DNA from: Paenibacillus helianthi
GTDB taxonomy: Bacteria > Bacillota > Bacilli > Paenibacillales > Paenibacillaceae
NCBI RefSeq assembly: GCF_001909055.1
Contig: NZ_LVWI01000031.1
Span: 62,001 to 126,000 of the forward strand
Direction: 5' to 3'
DNA: 64,000 bases
Within the stretch, counting starts at the first letter, position 1. Each line of letters begins with the position of its first letter. This document shows, one piece after another, positions 33,191 through 42,954 of the stretch. Position numbers and translations under genes: made by a program. A model generated the notes under the pieces. That model was not told where the DNA came from, ran no database searches, and worked only from the letters and a program-made list of their open reading frames with translations.

Positions 33191-34612
33191 ATGAATGAAG
33201 GTCTTCGGGTCTACCAGAAATTATCTGCTGCCCAGCGGGAAGACAGGCTTCAACGCAGCGGCCTGGAAGCTTTGCTAACACAGGGCGGCAGTTCAGGCAC
33301 TGGGGAGAATACATATGGAATGGCACCGGGAGAAAATCTTTACAGTCAGTACTATCGGGTCCTTGTATTCAATCTGACGGTTCTTGAAATTCGGCCGCTG
33401 GGGACGGGTGCAGCGATGAATCCAGCGTCATTACCTCCTGTAAAAGGTACAGTCACGGCCGGGAGACTGGGAACTTCCGGGATGGATGAAGGAAGGGCTC
33501 TGGAAGTTTTGGTAGCTGGAGAATGGCCCCGGAGCTTCTCCGGGGAGCGCGGTGGGGCAGTAGAGACTGAACCTAGACTATCAGCCTATCCTGCATCTTC
33601 CGGCCACCGGCGCGGTGCGGCGGGGAAAATAAGGGACACCGCGGTAAAGGCGTTGTACAGCCTTGGGCTAGATAGCGGTGAGCTGCTGCTGAAAGCCATG
33701 GGGGGCCGCCGCTACAGAGTAGATAAGGTGACTCCGCTTCCGGCAGCCGCCAGCGGGGCATTGCCGGAGCCCTACCGCGCAGCATCGCTGGCGCTGACGC
33801 GCTCCCTGGCTCTGGAGCAGCCCGGCCGTCCCGGGCTGCTGCTGGGCATGGACCCGGAGTTCCTCCTGCTCCGGGAATCCACGGGCCGCGTCGTGCCGGC
33901 GTCGCGGTACCTGCCCACGGACGGCGTCGCCGGCTGCGACGCCGGACCTCCGGGAACGCGGGGCACGTTCCCGGTCGCCGAGCTGCGTCCTGCGCCGCGC
34001 GGGGAACCGCGCGAGCTGCTGGCGCAGCTGATGTCCGCCGCGCGCACGGCGGACCGGCTCATCGCCGACCGCTCGCTGCGCTGGCGGGCGGGAGGCATGC
34101 CGCTGGCGGGCTGGGCCCTCGGCGGCCATTTGCACTTCAGCGGCGTGGCGCTGTGCGCGCCGCTCCTGCGCGCGCTCGACAACTATCTCGCGCTGCCGCT
34201 GATGCTCTTGGAGGACGCACGTGCAGCAGCACGGCGTCCCAGATACGGGGGGCTCGGCGATTTCCGGCTTCAGCCGCATGGCGGCTTTGAATACCGGACC
34301 CTGCCGAGCTTCCTGGTGTCCCCGGTCATCGCGAAGGGGGCGGTCTTCCTGGCTCACCTGATCGTGAGCCGCTATGAAGACCTTAGGCTACGCCCGCTCG
34401 ACCGGGATGACCTGCACGCCGCCTACTACAGCGGCGACAAGTCCCCGCTGCGCGCTGTGTTCCCCCCGCTTGCAGCGCAGATTCGCGCCTTGCCTGGCTA
34501 TGGGCAGGCCGCTCGCTATATAGAGCCTCTGTTCAGCAGTATTGCCGCTGAACAGACCTGGGATGAATCACGCGACATCCGCGGGCTTTGGTGCGGCAAA
34601 AAGCACCTGTGA
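33191..34612 (+). CDS. phiEco32-type COOH-NH2 amidoligase homologue
   Basis: A 473-residue protein. The N-terminal 200 residues are poorly conserved; the C-terminal half shows MDPEF at 220-224 and GGHLHFSG at 311-318, the glutamine-synthetase-like metal and substrate motifs of the phage phiEco32 COOH-NH2 ligase type 2 family. Such enzymes form amide bonds, but no member's product is known in spore formers. The 33.8-34.2 kb part is much richer in GC than neighbouring genes. GGAGGCGGAGAT precedes the ATG. Its place after cotE suggests a coat-related or sporulation role (inference). Confidence 0.72.
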   Translation: MNEGLRVYQKLSAAQREDRLQRSGLEALLTQGGSSGTGENTYGMAPGENLYSQYYRVLVFNLTVLEIRPLGTGAAMNPASLPPVKGTVTAGRLGTSGMDEGRALEVLVAGEWPRSFSGERGGAVETEPRLSAYPASSGHRRGAAGKIRDTAVKALYSLGLDSGELLLKAMGGRRYRVDKVTPLPAAASGALPEPYRAASLALTRSLALEQPGRPGLLLGMDPEFLLLRESTGRVVPASRYLPTDGVAGCDAGPPGTRGTFPVAELRPAPRGEPRELLAQLMSAARTADRLIADRSLRWRAGGMPLAGWALGGHLHFSGVALCAPLLRALDNYLALPLMLLEDARAAARRPRYGGLGDFRLQPHGGFEYRTLPSFLVSPVIAKGAVFLAHLIVSRYEDLRLRPLDRDDLHAAYYSGDKSPLRAVFPPLAAQIRALPGYGQAARYIEPLFSSIAAEQTWDESRDIRGLWCGKKHL

Positions 34613-34638
34613 ACGCTCTGCAAGTGTTCACAGGTGCC
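34604..34638 (-). terminator. Terminator of the GNAT gene
   Basis: CACCTGTGAAC/GTTCACAGGTG stem; the minus strand continues CTTTTT. It overlaps the stop of the convergent amidoligase gene. Confidence 0.7.
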
Positions 34639-34736
34639 CGACAATTTCTTGATTTCAGTGGTATCTGTCTTCTTCTTTCAATAGTCGTCTGTTGTTCTGC
34701 CATTTTAGCGTGACCCACCACAGGCTCTAGCTTTTA

Positions 34737-35534
34737 TTAGATGTACAGCATCGTCCAAAACCCAATATCCTGAAAACCAAGTTTGTGATAGATCAGGCCG
34801 GCCTGCGGATTGTCGTAGAACAAGCAAGGCGTTTTGCCTTCTGTCTTCATGTCGGTACATAAACGGGCCACCACCTGGCTGGCTAATCCTTGTCCTCTGA
34901 ATGCGGGGTGGGTGGCAACGGCCACGATCATCGCTGACATGGAGCTTTCCGCTGAGGTGGAGGCCGTAGCAATCACCTGGCCATTCTGTTCGATATAATA
35001 GGTCCGGCCTGTGCCGGTCTCCAGTGTTTTTCGCAGACTTTTGCGCGAATCGTCCGGGTTACTTATGAATTCCTCAATTTGATCCGTAAGCGAACAGATC
35101 GCTTCCACATCGGAAACGGTTGCCTTCTGGATAACATGTGCTGATGCTGCGGCTGTATGTACTGTACTGCTGAGCTTGCGGAGTTCGGCGAACCTCATTT
35201 GCTTCTCCGTCCGGATGCTCAAATGTTCGGCAACAGCCCTAACCACCTTCGCAGAACCTGATACCATCTCGAATTTTTGACTCCTCTTCATCAGCGCTGC
35301 AAATCCCGCGGCATCGAAGGGGCCGTCCGCATAGGGCAGAAAACTGCCGAAAAACCTCAGCAACACGGCGTTAAGCCGGCCATCATTTTCTCTGAACTCA
35401 CCCCAGAGCTCCATGAAATCCTGTTCAAACCCAAAGTTCTCTACATCTCCAATAATAAACAAATTGATTGCGGGATCGTTGCTTAGCAGCGACATCAACG
35501 GCTCCCGGTCGGCCTCACCCAGTTTACGGATCAT
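34737..35534 (-). CDS. GNAT family N-acetyltransferase
   Basis: A 265-residue protein whose C-terminal half is a GNAT domain: MIVAVATHPAFRGQGLASQVV contains the acetyl-CoA pyrophosphate loop (R-G-Q-G-L-A) and FYDNPQAGLIYHKLGFQ the final motif. The N-terminal half is a second, degenerate GNAT-like region (FIIGDVENFGFEQD). Substrate unknown. GAGGGAATCAGC lies upstream of the ATG. It is transcribed against its neighbours and ended by its own terminator. Confidence 0.8.
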   Translation of the reverse strand: MIRKLGEADREPLMSLLSNDPAINLFIIGDVENFGFEQDFMELWGEFRENDGRLNAVLLRFFGSFLPYADGPFDAAGFAALMKRSQKFEMVSGSAKVVRAVAEHLSIRTEKQMRFAELRKLSSTVHTAAASAHVIQKATVSDVEAICSLTDQIEEFISNPDDSRKSLRKTLETGTGRTYYIEQNGQVIATASTSAESSMSAMIVAVATHPAFRGQGLASQVVARLCTDMKTEGKTPCLFYDNPQAGLIYHKLGFQDIGFWTMLYI

Positions 35535-35860
35535 GCTGATTCCCTCCTCGGATCTATCTATGAAATGTTAAAACGCTTAGAAGTTGAACTCTGGATTATT
35601 ATTATGGCTTTTGTCCATTTTTGTTTTTTTAAGTTCATCTTCTATAGTGATTTTACTGCATCAGGACTTAAAAGCACACCATTCCAAGCCTTGTGGCCCA
35701 AGGATTCCTTTGTTTTCACTGTGGATTACAGCCTGCGGTGCAGATGGAATTTCAGCTCAGGAGCAGAGGCCACAGGTGTAACGAACATGCACAGGGTGAC
35801 TTTGCCGGGCAAGTTTCTGCTATAATAGAGAACAGTATGATGCAGGTATGGAGGTTGAAG
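35535..35860. other. Intergenic region upstream of mutS
   Basis: A frame extends the mutS reading upstream to 35693, but it lacks a ribosome site. TATAAT at 35821-35826 is a likely -10 for mutS, with no convincing -35 at 17 bp. Nothing else is recognised. Confidence 0.4.
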
Positions 35861-38707
35861 ATGGCAAATTATACGCCGATGATACAGCAGTATTTAAAAG
35901 TAAAGGAAGGAGCCAAGGACGCTTTCCTTTTCTTCCGTCTGGGCGATTTCTACGAAATGTTCTTTGAGGATGCGATACTGGCCTCCAAGGAGCTTGAGAT
36001 TACATTAACGGGCCGCGAAGGCGGAGGCGAAGAGCGCATTCCCATGTGCGGAGTGCCTTATCATGCCGCCGAAGGTTACATACAGCGCCTGATTGAAAAA
36101 GGCTACAAGGTTGCCATCTGCGAGCAATTGGACGATCCCGCAGTCACCAAGGGGATGGTTCGTCGTGACATCGTCCGCGTAGTGACACCGGGCACGGTAA
36201 TGGATGGCAAGATCATCTCCGACAAAAATAACAATTACCTCGTCTGTGTAACCGAGGAGGACGGGATGATGGCGCTGGCTGCCTGTGATTTGACCACGGG
36301 TGAGCTGTATGTCACTTCCGTGCTCGCGGGTGATGAATGGCTGAGGGATGAGATCGGAATCTATGAACCTGCCGAGATTATCGGGGATGCAGCGCTGCTG
36401 GACATGCTGCGGAGTGAGGCCTCGCTGCTGGCAAAACCGGTCGTATATACGCCTTGGGAGAAACGCGAAGAGGAGCTGGCGCGCCGTCAGTTCGGCGAAG
36501 CCGCCTGGGTGCGCCTGGAGAAGGAGCGCGGCCAGTGCCTTGCGCTGTTGATCTCTTACCTGAGCGAAACCCAGCGGCGTTCTCTGGGCCAGCTGAGCCA
36601 GATTTCACCGTACGAGCCGGGTAATTATATGATTCTGGATCCGTTCACCCGGCGCAACCTGGAACTGACCGAAACGGTGCGTGAGCGTTCCAAAAAAGGC
36701 TCGCTGCTGTGGCTTCTCGACCGGACCGAAACTTCCATGGGCGCCCGTCTGCTACGCCGCAGAATAGATAAGCCGCTGCTCCAGCGTGCCCCGATTGAGC
36801 GCCGGCTGGAGGCAGTCGATTATTTGTACAACCAGTTTATCGTCCGAGAGGATTTGCGCGGAGCGCTGAAAGAGATCTATGATCTGGAACGGCTGGTTGG
36901 ACGGATCGCCTTTGGCAGCGCCAACGGCCGGGATATGAATGCGCTGAAACTATCGCTCGCCCAGATTCCCGCGCTGAAGGAAATGTGCCTGGATTCCGGT
37001 TCGGCAACTCTGCAGGAGATCGGAGCCAGTATGGATGAATGCGCGGAGCTTCGTGAGGATATCGAATCAGCCATCGTTGAAGATGCGCCAGTATCGGTGC
37101 GTGATGGCGGAATGATCCGAACAGGCTACCATGAGCGTCTGGATGAGCTGAGGGAAGCGAGCAGCAGCGGCAAACGCTGGATTGCAGAGCTGGAAGCCAA
37201 AGAACGCCTGGCCACGGGCATCAAATCCCTAAAGATCGGATATAACAAAATATTCGGCTATTATATTGAAATTACGCGCTCCAATCTTTCCTCTTTACCG
37301 GAAGGCCGGTATGAACGCAAGCAGACGCTGGCAAATGCAGAGCGTTTTGTTACACCTGAACTGAAGGAGAAAGAGGCTCTGATCCTGGAGGCACAGGACA
37401 AAATGACTGATCTGGAATACAGTCTGTTCATCGAACTTCGCGACCGGATCGGGGCGCAGATTCCCCGCCTTCAGGCACTAGCCGAGAAGGTGGCTGAAAT
37501 TGATGTCTACCAATGCCTGGCAGCGGTCAGTGCCGAGCACCGTTTTGTGAAGCCAAAGCTCTCCGACGGTTATGATCTGCGGCTGGAAGGCGGACGCCAT
37601 CCGGTAGTAGAGGCGGTGTTGAAGGATTCGGCGTTTATTGCCAACGGCAGCACTTTAAGCAAGGCAGAAGGAAATATCCTGCTGATCACCGGCCCGAACA
37701 TGGCGGGTAAAAGCACCTATATGCGCCAGGTCGCCCTCATCTGCATCCTGGCCCAGATCGGCTGCTTTGTGCCAGCCGGCAGTGCTGAGGTACCGCTTAT
37801 TGACCGCATCTTTACGCGTATCGGTGCAGCGGATGACCTGATCGGCGGCCAGAGCACCTTTATGGTGGAGATGGCTGATATCCAGGTGATGACGGAAAAA
37901 GCAACATCGCGCAGCCTAATCATCATAGACGAGCTGGGCCGTGGCACTTCGACCAGTGAGGGGATGGCGATTGCCCAGGCGGTCATCGAATATGTGCATG
38001 ATACCATTGCCTGCAAGGCCTTGGTCTCCACGCATTTCCATGAGCTGTCCCATCTGGAGCAGAGCCTCTCAGGGCTCCGCAACTATTCAATGGCCGTACA
38101 GGAAAGCGGCGATAAAGTGAATTTCCTGCGCAAGCTCGTACCGGGAGCGGCGGACAGCAGCTACGGGATATATTGTGCACGGCTGGCAGGACTTCCGGAA
38201 GGCATTATCGACCGCGCCTACGGCCTTCTTCAGAACATTGAACAGGCCGCCCCTCCGGGAAGTGTTTCGCTGAATTATGGCTCAGGCTATAATGAACATA
38301 CCGTGCAGGGTATTCAGGAAAACAAGGTCCTACCTCTGCAGCCAAATGCTGAAGGAGGTCCATCCACGGCTGGGCAAGCCTATTCTTCAGCGCGCAGCGG
38401 CAGTGTTCATTCTGGTGGCGGTACTATCGAAGCTTCAACAACGGCGGCTCAGCTTGAAACGGCCGTCTCACTTGCTTCTTCCGCAGGTGAAGAGGACAAT
38501 GAAGTTGTACAGCTCTCTATCTTTGGAGAAGAAGAACCGCGCAAGAACCGCAAAGGCGGGGCTGCAGTGGCGACCGTAAAAGAGAATCCGCTGCTTAAGG
38601 AGCTGATCTCCGCCGTTCAGGGGGCTGACCTGATGAATATGACGCCGCTACAGGCAATGGGCCTGTTGAACGAGTTGAAGATCAAAGCCAAAGAGCTGAC
38701 CCTATAA
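35861..38707 (+). CDS. mutS: DNA mismatch repair protein MutS
   Basis: About 948 residues from the ATG at 35861, with GGAGG 6-8 bases upstream. The mismatch-recognition motif FFRLGDFYEMF is at residues 26-36, where Phe and Glu contact the mismatch. The ATPase carries Walker A GPNMAGKST near 611-619, LIIIDELGRGTST and the closing STHFHEL. It is about 90 residues longer than B. subtilis MutS; the extra length is a Ser/Gly/Ala-rich linker (about residues 800-890) before the C-terminal NPLLKELIS tetramerisation segment. mutL follows 92 bp downstream. Confidence 0.96.
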   Translation: MANYTPMIQQYLKVKEGAKDAFLFFRLGDFYEMFFEDAILASKELEITLTGREGGGEERIPMCGVPYHAAEGYIQRLIEKGYKVAICEQLDDPAVTKGMVRRDIVRVVTPGTVMDGKIISDKNNNYLVCVTEEDGMMALAACDLTTGELYVTSVLAGDEWLRDEIGIYEPAEIIGDAALLDMLRSEASLLAKPVVYTPWEKREEELARRQFGEAAWVRLEKERGQCLALLISYLSETQRRSLGQLSQISPYEPGNYMILDPFTRRNLELTETVRERSKKGSLLWLLDRTETSMGARLLRRRIDKPLLQRAPIERRLEAVDYLYNQFIVREDLRGALKEIYDLERLVGRIAFGSANGRDMNALKLSLAQIPALKEMCLDSGSATLQEIGASMDECAELREDIESAIVEDAPVSVRDGGMIRTGYHERLDELREASSSGKRWIAELEAKERLATGIKSLKIGYNKIFGYYIEITRSNLSSLPEGRYERKQTLANAERFVTPELKEKEALILEAQDKMTDLEYSLFIELRDRIGAQIPRLQALAEKVAEIDVYQCLAAVSAEHRFVKPKLSDGYDLRLEGGRHPVVEAVLKDSAFIANGSTLSKAEGNILLITGPNMAGKSTYMRQVALICILAQIGCFVPAGSAEVPLIDRIFTRIGAADDLIGGQSTFMVEMADIQVMTEKATSRSLIIIDELGRGTSTSEGMAIAQAVIEYVHDTIACKALVSTHFHELSHLEQSLSGLRNYSMAVQESGDKVNFLRKLVPGAADSSYGIYCARLAGLPEGIIDRAYGLLQNIEQAAPPGSVSLNYGSGYNEHTVQGIQENKVLPLQPNAEGGPSTAGQAYSSARSGSVHSGGGTIEASTTAAQLETAVSLASSAGEEDNEVVQLSIFGEEEPRKNRKGGAAVATVKENPLLKELISAVQGADLMNMTPLQAMGLLNELKIKAKELTL

Positions 38708-38799
38708 GTATCATTGTAGCTCTATTTCAAGGGCCGTTTATTTGTTAATTAAGTAATGTAATATATCTATAAAAAGCCTATTCGCGAGGTGAAATGAAC

Positions 38800-40902
38800 A
38801 TGGCCAAGATTCATGTGCTTGACGAGCATATTGCCAACCAGATCGCTGCCGGGGAAGTGGTCGAACGGCCCGCTTCGGTAGTAAAGGAGCTTGTGGAGAA
38901 CGCCATCGACGCCGGAAGCACCCGCATAGAAGTGTCGGTGGAGGAGGGCGGACTACAGAGCATCCGGGTGAAGGATAACGGCTCAGGGATTGATCCCGAG
39001 GATTGTGAGACTGCCTTCTACCGTCATGCGACAAGTAAGATCCTGAACGGCAGGGATTTGTTTCAAATCACCAGTCTGGGATTCCGCGGGGAAGCTCTGC
39101 CCAGTATTGCTTCTGTGTCCAAGCTGTCTTTGCTTACATCAAGCAATGAGGATGGAAAGGGCAGAGCGCTCAATATCGAAGGCGGCAAGCTGATCCGGAA
39201 TGAGGATGAGCCCTCCGGCAAGGGCAGCGATCTTGCGGTAAGGGAATTATTTTACAATACTCCGGCAAGGCTGAAATATATGAAAAGCGTACAGACGGAG
39301 CTGGGCCATATTTCAGACGCGATGTACCGCACGGCACTGGCGCATCCGTCCATCTCCTTCACCCTTCATCACAACGGCAATCAACTGCTGCATACGCTTG
39401 GCAACGGGGATCAGCTGCAGGTTATTGCTGCTGTATACGGCACCTCCGCTGCCAAAGCAATGCTGCCGGTTGCTGCGGAAGATCCGGATTACCGGCTCTC
39501 CGGTTATGTCAGCCGGCCGGAGTGGACGCGCTCCAACCGCAATGCGGTCACTACCATTGTTGGCGGGCGGTATATCCGCAGCAATGGCCTGAATGCAGCC
39601 ATTATGCGGGCCTATCATACACTCCTGCCGATCAACCGCTACCCTCTCTTAGTACTGCAGCTTGAGATGCACCCTTCGCTTGTGGACGTCAACGTGCATC
39701 CGGCAAAGCTGGAGGTCCGATTCAGTAAAGAAGTGGAGCTCTACGCTTTTGTTGAGCAGGAAATACGTAAGGTATTGCTTGGTCAGAGCCTGATCCCCCG
39801 GCCCGGTAGAGAAATGATCGGTTCCAAGGGTAGCAGTTCCTTTATTCAAGAGCAATTTGCTTTTTCGAAGGGAGCTGTTCCGCCACCTCAGGATGGTACA
39901 GGCAGCCGCATCGACCAGGACATGGTTAATCCACGCAGCGGTCCTGCTGCTGCAATCGGTACTATAGAATCTGCCCAAGGAGAGCGGCATGGTGGTTCGT
40001 CAAGCAGCGAAGGACCGTTAAGCGGCCTCCAGTCCCAGGTTCCCCAGGTCCGTGAGAGCAGCGGCGGCAGCGATGCTCCACTGTTCGGAGGAGCTGCTGG
40101 CGGAAGAGAATCACGCTACAGCAATACCTCAGGAACGGGTTTCCAGACACGGGAAACAGCGACAGCCTATAGTGGCGCCAGCACTCCGCCATCCGTTACG
40201 CGTTCGAATGAAGGTGCCGGGGGCTACCGCCAGTTCCCGATGTCGAATGCCACTCGGGGCCAGATGCCCTCCACAGAAGAACTCTATGCTCCGCCCTCCA
40301 GTGAAGAGGCTGGTCTTCCGCAGTTTCCGGAGCTGAACTATATCGGCCAGCATCATGGAACCTATATTATTGCCCAGAATGACAGTGGGCTGTATCTGAT
40401 TGATCAGCATGCTGCGCATGAACGGGTGAATTACGAATATTATTATGAGAAATTCGGACGTCCCGAAGACGCTTCACAGGAGCTGCTGCTGCCCATTACA
40501 TTGGAGTTCACACCATCCGAGAGCCGGCAGCTCAGTGAGCGGCTGCACTGGTTCCAGCAGGCCGGAGTGTATCTGGAACACTTTGGAGGCCAGACCTTTC
40601 TGGTCCGCTCCCTTCCATATTGGTTCCCGGAAGGGGATGAGAAAGCGGTCATCGAAGAAATGGCGGAGTGGGTGCTGAGCGAGCGTACCATTGACCTTGC
40701 GAAACTTCGTGAGAAATCATCGATTCTCTGCTCCTGCAAGGCCTCTATCAAAGCTAACCAGAAGCTGACAGAGCATGAAGTGGAATCGCTTCTCTCACGT
40801 CTGGCTGCTTGCCGTCAGCCCTATACCTGCCCGCATGGGCGGCCGATTGTGGTATCCTTTTCCTCGTATGATTTAGAGAAGCTGTTCAAACGAGTGATGT
40901 AA
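38800..40902 (+). CDS. mutL: DNA mismatch repair endonuclease MutL
   Basis: About 700 residues from ATG 38800, with GCGAGGTG 9 bases upstream; an ATG at 38794 is too close to that site. The GHKL ATPase shows ENAIDAGSTRI, DNGSGI and GFRGEAL. The C-terminal endonuclease domain has DQHAAHERVNYE (the DQHA-x2-E-x4-E metal motif), SCKASIKANQ and CPHGRP. Nicking activity is therefore expected, as in organisms without MutH. A long, poorly conserved linker (about 340-510) separates the domains. It forms an operon with mutS. Confidence 0.95.
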   Translation: MAKIHVLDEHIANQIAAGEVVERPASVVKELVENAIDAGSTRIEVSVEEGGLQSIRVKDNGSGIDPEDCETAFYRHATSKILNGRDLFQITSLGFRGEALPSIASVSKLSLLTSSNEDGKGRALNIEGGKLIRNEDEPSGKGSDLAVRELFYNTPARLKYMKSVQTELGHISDAMYRTALAHPSISFTLHHNGNQLLHTLGNGDQLQVIAAVYGTSAAKAMLPVAAEDPDYRLSGYVSRPEWTRSNRNAVTTIVGGRYIRSNGLNAAIMRAYHTLLPINRYPLLVLQLEMHPSLVDVNVHPAKLEVRFSKEVELYAFVEQEIRKVLLGQSLIPRPGREMIGSKGSSSFIQEQFAFSKGAVPPPQDGTGSRIDQDMVNPRSGPAAAIGTIESAQGERHGGSSSSEGPLSGLQSQVPQVRESSGGSDAPLFGGAAGGRESRYSNTSGTGFQTRETATAYSGASTPPSVTRSNEGAGGYRQFPMSNATRGQMPSTEELYAPPSSEEAGLPQFPELNYIGQHHGTYIIAQNDSGLYLIDQHAAHERVNYEYYYEKFGRPEDASQELLLPITLEFTPSESRQLSERLHWFQQAGVYLEHFGGQTFLVRSLPYWFPEGDEKAVIEEMAEWVLSERTIDLAKLREKSSILCSCKASIKANQKLTEHEVESLLSRLAACRQPYTCPHGRPIVVSFSSYDLEKLFKRVM

Positions 40903-40942
40903 TTGAATAATGGAATTTGTTGTGAGCAGGAACGGAGGCAAC

Positions 40943-41722
40943 ATGATTATAACAACGGGCTTTGACCCGATCCCGGAAATTGAAATACGGGCCAAGAACC
41001 TAGCCATACAAACGGGTACAATCTATGCGCAAAGAGGCAAATTGTCCATGGCCAAGATGGTGGAACGATACGGGGACGGAGAGATTCTGGTAGTTCTGCA
41101 GGAGGCAGTGCGGCTGATTACTCCCGGCATGCCGCCGATGGAATTCCATCCCAGCATGGGTTTTGTCCGGGCTAAACGGATTATCCGGGGTGAGCATGAT
41201 CCGATGCTGGAAGCCGCCGGTATGGTGCCGGGCGACAGTGTGCTGGATTGTACGGCAGGACTGGGCAGCGATTCCCTGCTGTTTGCGGTGCACGGCGGAG
41301 AAGAATCCATGGTTACGGCACTAGAGAGCTCCCTGCCGCTTTGCGCGCTGCTTCTCGAAGGCATGAGCCATTATGTTTCGGGACAGGAAAAAGTGAATGC
41401 TGCACTCCGACGCGTGCGTGTTGTGCACAGTGATCATTTGGCTTATTTGCGGGAACAGCCGGATCACAGTATCGATATTGTCTATTTTGACCCGATGTTC
41501 CGGGTACCGCTGACGGATTCGGCGGCGATATCCCCTCTGCGCCAGTTCGCGAATGCGGCGGCACTGTCACCGGAGAGTGTCGCTGAGGCCGTCAGAGTCG
41601 CCCGCAAAACGGTTCTTTTGAAAGAAAAAGCCTTAAGCGGGGAATTCTCCCGGCTTGGTTTTACCGAGTTGCTTCGGGCTAGCGCCAAAACTTCGTACGG
41701 GGTGATATCCATTGACAACTGA
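40943..41722 (+). CDS. Class I SAM-dependent methyltransferase (YpiP-like)
   Basis: About 259 residues. ATG 40943 is chosen because GGAGG precedes it; an ATG at 40910 lacks a ribosome site. Motif I VLDCTAGLGSDSLLFA binds SAM, and YFDPMFRVP resembles the catalytic DPP-type motif of N-methyltransferases, as in RsmJ and YpiP-like rRNA methyltransferase families. The target is unknown. It overlaps miaA by 11 bp, and sits between mutL and miaA in one operon. Confidence 0.8.
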   Translation: MIITTGFDPIPEIEIRAKNLAIQTGTIYAQRGKLSMAKMVERYGDGEILVVLQEAVRLITPGMPPMEFHPSMGFVRAKRIIRGEHDPMLEAAGMVPGDSVLDCTAGLGSDSLLFAVHGGEESMVTALESSLPLCALLLEGMSHYVSGQEKVNAALRRVRVVHSDHLAYLREQPDHSIDIVYFDPMFRVPLTDSAAISPLRQFANAAALSPESVAEAVRVARKTVLLKEKALSGEFSRLGFTELLRASAKTSYGVISIDN

Positions 41723-42668
41723 GACAAAACGGAGGGTTCTGGTGCTGCTTGGCCCGACAGCAGTCGGCAAAACCAGGCTTAGCCTTGAAATGGCAGAGGC
41801 CTATAATGCGGAGATTATCTCCGGTGATTCGATGCAGGTCTACCGGGGGATGGACATCGGAACAGCCAAAATCAAACCTGAGGAAATGATGGGAATTCCC
41901 CATCATCTGATCGATATTCATGATCCTCAGGATTCTTATTCTGCTGCTGAATTTCAGGAACAGGGCGGACGGCTGATCGAAGAGATCAGCCGGAAGGGGA
42001 AACTTCCTTTTATTGTAGGCGGCACAGGCTTATATATTGAGTCCCTTTGTTACGGTTTCCGCTTCTCAGAGGCTGTAGCAGACGAAGCATTCCGCAGCGA
42101 GCAGGATGCCTTTGCAGAGGCGCATGGAGCTGAGGCGCTGCATGCCCGCCTGGCTGCTGTGGACCCGGTCAGCGCTGCCAGACTGCATCCCAATGACCGC
42201 CGCCGGATCATCCGTGCGCTTGAAATTCACCATCAGACAAAGGTCACACTTTCCGAATCCCATGCGGATCAGAAAAAGGAATCCCCGTATGAGCTGTGCC
42301 TGATCGGTTTAACAATGGACCGGAAAATACTATATAAACGTATTGAAGACCGAATTGATCAGATGCTGGCGGAAGGACTCGTCACTGAGGTGGAAGGACT
42401 GCTGCAACGCGGCTACAGCAGAAGCCTGGTGTCCATGCAGGGATTGGGCTACAAGGAAATTGCCGCATACCTCGCGGGCGAAATGACGTTGGACGAAGCA
42501 GTGACACTACTTAAACGCGATACCCGCCGATTCGCCAAAAGACAGTTGTCATGGTTTCGCCACATGAAAGAGATTCAGTGGATCGACGTCGATGAGACCC
42601 AAGACTTTTCAGAGAATTTTGCCAAAATCCGTGCTAAAATAGCAGACAAGTTTAATGAAGCATTGTAA
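41712..42668 (+). CDS. miaA: tRNA dimethylallyltransferase MiaA
   Basis: A 318-residue enzyme that adds dimethylallyl to A37 of UNN-reading tRNAs. P-loop GPTAVGKT is at 14-21, DSMQVYRGMDIGTAK at about 36-50, and GGTGLYIESL follows; the C-terminal MQGLGYKEI and RRFAKRQLSWFR blocks are intact. The start is TTG with GGGGTGA upstream, inside the methyltransferase gene. In Bacillus hfq follows directly; here 9.8 kb of a decayed element separates them. Confidence 0.95.
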   Translation: MTTETKRRVLVLLGPTAVGKTRLSLEMAEAYNAEIISGDSMQVYRGMDIGTAKIKPEEMMGIPHHLIDIHDPQDSYSAAEFQEQGGRLIEEISRKGKLPFIVGGTGLYIESLCYGFRFSEAVADEAFRSEQDAFAEAHGAEALHARLAAVDPVSAARLHPNDRRRIIRALEIHHQTKVTLSESHADQKKESPYELCLIGLTMDRKILYKRIEDRIDQMLAEGLVTEVEGLLQRGYSRSLVSMQGLGYKEIAAYLAGEMTLDEAVTLLKRDTRRFAKRQLSWFRHMKEIQWIDVDETQDFSENFAKIRAKIADKFNEAL

Positions 42669-42710
42669 CTGTTGATAATAAAGGGTTTTTTAGATGTTCT
42701 CGAGGGTTGT

Positions 42711-42731
42711 AAATCACGTAAAATCACATTT
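42711..42731. repeat. Left direct repeat, candidate att site
   Basis: 21 bases beginning AAATCACGTAAA and ending ATCACATTT, 43 bp after miaA. The same sequence with one extra A occurs at 52294-52315. Confidence 0.6.
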
Positions 42732-42752
42732 CTTGCTAACATTCAGTATCAA

Positions 42753-42803
42753 GGATGTCTCCAAAGTGAATCTTCACTTTTTCGGAGGCATCTTTTTTTT
42801 ATT
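42753..42803 (+). terminator. Terminator downstream of the left repeat
   Basis: GATGTCTCC ... GGAGGCATC with an inner AAAGTGAA/TTCACTTT stem, then eight T. Confidence 0.75.
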
Positions 42804-42954
42804 TTTTTCGTGTTTACATGTGTGCCTAAAAATATGAGGTGTGATTCTCCATTGAATCAATGTATACTTCACAATGCTTTGCATTGATTGTTAAGTGTTT
42901 TCTGACTGATCGGCCGACCGTTGTCTCTGGAGAAGATGAAGTTCGAATACTCGC

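Noticed and set aside
33668..34357. Long minus-strand open frames over the amidoligase gene
   Set aside because: High GC lowers stop-codon frequency; translations are Arg/Pro/Ala-rich and have no start site or domain.
35693..35860. N-terminal extension of MutS
   Set aside because: No ribosome site; known MutS proteins begin near the internal ATG at 35861.
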